Program-made: the position numbers and the translations under genes
Notes under the pieces: model-generated
Database searches by the model: none
What the model was told of the DNA's origin: nothing
What the model saw: the letters and a program-made list of their open reading frames with translations, nothing else
Source of the DNA: Bryobacterales bacterium
Lineage (GTDB): Bacteria > Acidobacteriota > Terriglobia > Bryobacterales > Bryobacteraceae
DNA length: 55,503 nucleotides
Direction: 5' to 3'
NCBI GenBank assembly: GCA_003167495.1
Contig: PMSX01000328.1
Coordinates: 1-55,503 of the forward strand
Shown: piece after piece, positions 52,479 to 55,503 of the stretch
Layout: each line of letters opens with the position of its first letter
How positions within the stretch are numbered: the first letter of the stretch is position 1

Positions 52479-53063
52479 ATGCAGCCGCCGAGACAAGAGC
52501 TTGTAACGGAATTACTTCTCCGCTGGAGGGCTGGAGATCGGGCATGTCTCGACCGGTTGGTTCCGCTGGTCGATGATGAATTGCGGCGCATCGCCCATGG
52601 CTGCATGCTGAAAGAGCGCCACGGTCACACGCTGCAAACCACCGCGCTTGTCAACGAAGCCTACCTGCGACTGGTGCACCAGGGCCAGGTGGATTGTCAG
52701 AGCCGGGCGCAGTTCTTGAGCATAGCCGCCCGGCTTATGCGGCAAATCCTGGTGGATCGGGCACGCAAGTTCCGCAGCAAGAAGAGAGGCAGCGGCGCTG
52801 AGCTACTTCCGCTCGACGAGGGCTTAGTTTTTTCCCCGGCTAAGTCGGCGGCGCTCGTGGCGCTGGACGACGCCCTTAACCACCTGGCTGGTTTCGATGC
52901 ACGCAAGGCGCGGATCGTCGAACTTCGCTATTTCGGCGGCTTGACGGTCGAAGAAACGGCGGAGGCACTTTCTATGCATCGGACGACGGTGGTGCGCGAC
53001 TGGAGCTTGGCCAAGGCCTGGCTCAAGCGCGAACTTTGCCCGCAGGAATCAGATGCAAGTTGA
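52479..53063 (+). CDS. ECF-type RNA polymerase sigma factor
   Basis: A 194-aa sigma factor of the ECF subfamily common in Acidobacteria and Planctomycetes (TIGR02999-like). It shows TALVNEAYLRLVHQG, ARLMRQILVDRARKFRSKKRGSG, and region 4 as RIVELRYFGGLTVEETAEALSMHRTTVVRDWSLAKAWLKREL read in two parts. The strong AGGAGG confirms the start. The kinase gene begins 11 bp before this stop, so both are translated from one message. Signalling between the kinase and the sigma factor is likely, by family pattern. Confidence 0.92.
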   Translation: MQPPRQELVTELLLRWRAGDRACLDRLVPLVDDELRRIAHGCMLKERHGHTLQTTALVNEAYLRLVHQGQVDCQSRAQFLSIAARLMRQILVDRARKFRSKKRGSGAELLPLDEGLVFSPAKSAALVALDDALNHLAGFDARKARIVELRYFGGLTVEETAEALSMHRTTVVRDWSLAKAWLKRELCPQESDAS

Positions 53064-55503
53064 ACTGTGGAAGAAGATCGAAACGCTTTACCAGGCCGCT
53101 CTTTCGCAACCGATCGAGCAGCGGGCTGCGTTTCTGGCGCAGGCCTGCCCTGATGATCCCCAACTCCGCAGCGAGGTGCAGTCTCTGCTGGATCAACAAG
53201 CCGACTCTTTCCTGGAGGGTTCTCCGCTTTCCTCCGCAACAATTGGCGAGAAAGGTTCAGATACCAACGGCCCACCCCGACCCGACTCCCCGCTCGATCA
53301 AACCGTGGAATCCGGCAGTGCTCCCGGCGTCATGATCGGGCCCTACCGGCTGTTGGAGGTCATTGGTCAAGGCGGCATGGGGCAAGTTTGGCTGGCCGAG
53401 CAGAAGCAGCCAATCCTTCGCCGCGTGGCACTTAAGCTGATCAAGGTTGGCATGGACACCCGCGAAGTCATCGCTCGGTTTGAGTCCGAGCGGCAAACGC
53501 TCGCTCTCATGGACCACCCCACTATCGCGAAGGTGTTCGATGCCGGCTCAACCGCCCAAGGCCGGCCATACTTCGTGATGGAGTATGTTGCTGGCATCCC
53601 GATCACCGATTATTGCGACAAGTACCTGCTGACCGCGCGCCAGCGACTGGAACTGTTCATCCTTGTTTGCGAAGGTGTGCAGCACGCGCATCAGAAAGCC
53701 ATCATCCATCGCGATCTCAAGCCATCCAACATTCTGGTCAGCGAAGTGGATAGCAGACCGATGCCTCGGATCATTGACTTTGGCGTGGCGAAGGCGATAT
53801 CGCAGCGTCTCACCGCCCAAACCATGTACACGCGCTTGGGAACCGTCATCGGAACCATGGGCTACATGAGCCCGGAGCAGGCCGATTCAATGGCCGAAGA
53901 CATCGACACACGAACAGATGTGTATTCGCTGGGCGTGGTGCTGTATGAGTTGCTGGTTGGTACACTGCCATTCGATTTTCGTAAGACTGCGTTTGATGAA
54001 GCGCTGCGCCGCTTGCGCGAAGACGACGCGCCCAAGCCGAGCACCAAGTTGCGCGCGTTAGGGCCGGATTCCACCGCCACGGCACTGAAACGAGGCGCCG
54101 ATCCTGCGACGCTTATCCGCCAATTGCGTGGCGATGCGGATGCGATTGTCTTAAGGGCGCTGGAGAGGGAGCGCTCGCGGCGTTATGCCACTCCGTTGGA
54201 TCTGGCAGCCGACATCGAGCGATATCTGCACCATGAGCCGGTGACCGCTCATGCGCCGAGCGTTGCATATCGTACGCGCAAGTACGTGCGGCGGCATCGG
54301 GTCGGAGTGATCGTTGCCGCCGCTTTCGTGTTGGTCCTCATTGTGGCAGCGGCCGTCAGCATCCGCCAGGGCATACGCGCCAACCGGGAAGCGGCCGTGG
54401 CGGAAGCGGTCAACGATTTCTTGCAGAACGATTTGCTGGCGCAGGCGAGCCCCTCCACGCAGTCGGGGCCTAGCGCGAAACCGGATCCTCACCTCGAGGT
54501 GCGTACGGCTCTGGACCGAGCGGCTGCGCGGATCGGTGGGAAGTTTGATCGTCAACCAGAGGTGGAAGCTGCCATTCGGGACACCATCGGGCAGACGTAC
54601 ATAGACCTGGGGCTTTATCCAGAAGCGCAGACCCAATTAGAGCAGGCGCTCGAGCTGCATCGGCAGGTTTCCGGAGCAAATGATCCAAAGACACTCAAGA
54701 CTATGAGCCGGCTCGGAGATATGACGCTTCTTCAGGGGAAATATCCAAAAGCCGAGGCACTGTCAACAAGAACTCTGGAGATTCAGCGACATGTTTTAGG
54801 ACCCGAGCACCCAGATACGCTGGCTTCCATGAACAGTCTGGCCACCGCATACGAACGCGAGGGCAAATACACTCAAGCTGAGCCGCTCTTCGTCCAAACC
54901 CTTGCGATCCGCCGCCGCGTGCTTGGTCCCGAGCATCGCGAAACGCTCGCTTCCATGAATGGTCTGGCAGTCACTTACGCCGAGCAGGGAAAGTACGCGC
55001 AGGTGGAGCCGCTGTTCAGTCAGATCCTGGACATTGACCGCCGCGTGCTGGGCCCCGAGCATCCCGACACGTTGCGTTCCCTGGATAACCTGGCAAACAT
55101 TTACGCGGCGCAGAGCAAGTACGCCCAGGCCGAAGTGCCCTATAGGCAGGCAACAGAGATCAAAAACCGCGTATTGGGTCCCGACCATCCAGAAACTCTG
55201 AGGTCCATGGGCAATCTGGCGGTCGTCTACGAGGCGGAGGGCAAGTACACGCAGGCTGAAACGGTCCAGAGCCAAATTTTGCAGACCAGCCAGCGCGTAC
55301 TAGGTCGTGAACACCCGGAGACGCTGCTTTCCATGAGCAATCTGGCAGATACCGAACTTGAGGAGGGCAAGTATGGACCGGCGGAGGCGCTCTTCGACCA
55401 AGTCTTAGAGGTCGAGCGCCGCGTGTTGGGTCCCGAGCATCCCAACACGCTTGAAACTCTCGCGGAATTTGCATGGATGAGCCAACGACAGGGGAAATAT
55501 GCA
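53053..55503 (+). CDS. Ser/Thr protein kinase with TPR tail, partial at right edge
   Basis: Continuous frame of 817 codons with no stop before the window ends. The kinase domain (about 98-375) has IGQGGMGQVWLAEQ, the ATP Lys128 (VALKLI), HRDLKPSNIL (Asp221), IDFGVAK (Asp242) and GTMGYMSPEQ. A membrane segment follows (VGVIVAAAFVLVLIVAAAVS, near 420). Then come TPR-like repeats of 42 residues that carry GPEHPDTL. The N-terminal 90 residues are of the kind seen in kinases paired with ECF factors. The overlap with the sigma gene links them. Its missing end lies past 55503. Confidence 0.93.
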   Translation, partial: MQVELWKKIETLYQAALSQPIEQRAAFLAQACPDDPQLRSEVQSLLDQQADSFLEGSPLSSATIGEKGSDTNGPPRPDSPLDQTVESGSAPGVMIGPYRLLEVIGQGGMGQVWLAEQKQPILRRVALKLIKVGMDTREVIARFESERQTLALMDHPTIAKVFDAGSTAQGRPYFVMEYVAGIPITDYCDKYLLTARQRLELFILVCEGVQHAHQKAIIHRDLKPSNILVSEVDSRPMPRIIDFGVAKAISQRLTAQTMYTRLGTVIGTMGYMSPEQADSMAEDIDTRTDVYSLGVVLYELLVGTLPFDFRKTAFDEALRRLREDDAPKPSTKLRALGPDSTATALKRGADPATLIRQLRGDADAIVLRALERERSRRYATPLDLAADIERYLHHEPVTAHAPSVAYRTRKYVRRHRVGVIVAAAFVLVLIVAAAVSIRQGIRANREAAVAEAVNDFLQNDLLAQASPSTQSGPSAKPDPHLEVRTALDRAAARIGGKFDRQPEVEAAIRDTIGQTYIDLGLYPEAQTQLEQALELHRQVSGANDPKTLKTMSRLGDMTLLQGKYPKAEALSTRTLEIQRHVLGPEHPDTLASMNSLATAYEREGKYTQAEPLFVQTLAIRRRVLGPEHRETLASMNGLAVTYAEQGKYAQVEPLFSQILDIDRRVLGPEHPDTLRSLDNLANIYAAQSKYAQAEVPYRQATEIKNRVLGPDHPETLRSMGNLAVVYEAEGKYTQAETVQSQILQTSQRVLGREHPETLLSMSNLADTELEEGKYGPAEALFDQVLEVERRVLGPEHPNTLETLAEFAWMSQRQGKYA
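54673..55503 (+). repeat. 126-bp tandem repeats encoding TPR units
   Basis: The word GG(T/A/C)CCCGA(G/C)CA recurs at 54799, 54925, 55051, 55177, 55303 (as GGTCGTGAACA) and 55429, each exactly 126 bp apart. A weaker first unit is near 54673. Each copy encodes 42 residues with a GPEHPDTL-like turn. The array runs on past the right edge. Confidence 0.85.

Overview
The window looks like chromosomal DNA of an Acidobacteriota species, probably of the Solibacter/Bryobacter type. The clues are a VWFA-related protein of the acidobacterial kind, an ECF sigma factor overlapping a Ser/Thr kinase with a long TPR tail, many secreted serine hydrolases, a TrpB2-type tryptophan synthase, hopanoid-associated HpnB, and moderately high GC throughout. 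The taxonomic call is inference from gene content. I see no rRNA, tRNA, phage, CRISPR array or intact transposon.

Region 1 (1-11.8 kb): the edge carries a decayed IS1595-type transposase. A galactose block follows on the minus strand (SSS-type symporter, a 63-aa membrane protein, galactokinase). Next is a sortase locus (sortase, VWA protein, and a secreted protein ending in an LPHTAS-type sorting signal). A GH36-like alpha-galactosidase lies beyond it, so the block can release, import and phosphorylate galactose. A penicillin-acylase-type Ntn hydrolase and an amidase come next.

Region 2 (11.8-24.4 kb) is a loose, accessory-looking stretch. It holds a DUF3224 protein, an 870-bp non-coding tract packed with degenerate repeats, a MerB-like protein, a frameshifted DUF3995 remnant, a single-domain response regulator, a secreted PQQ-like beta-propeller, a molbindin, a VCBS-repeat/TIM-barrel fusion, a GNAT, an RsbU-type phosphatase, a bicupin, and a secreted serine hydrolase with an apparently leaderless promoter.

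Region 3 (24.6-41.4 kb) is denser and housekeeping-like. It contains a tight fabG-aguB-aguA-hpnB operon (polyamine synthesis and a hopanoid glycosyltransferase), a zinc-type alcohol dehydrogenase, an RRM protein, a BlaI-BlaR1-thioredoxin operon with its operator, threonine synthase, an ABC ATPase followed by an ABC-permease/M1-peptidase fusion, MsrC, an in-frame QueG-TPR fusion, and an orphan ABC ATPase.

Region 4 (41.4-55.5 kb) contains small membrane and SnoaL-like proteins, an orphan Cas6 divergent from trpB2, a Tat-exported mannonate-dehydratase-like TIM barrel, two response-regulator genes, a third serine hydrolase, a PEBP protein, a TfoX-like protein, a candidate 58-aa gene, and the ECF sigma/kinase-TPR pair that runs off the right edge.

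The observations most worth pursuing are the sortase/LPHTAS locus, the orphan Cas6, the QueG-TPR and VCBS-TIM fusions, the repeat tract at 12.3-12.8 kb, and the alternative-pairing leader of msrC.
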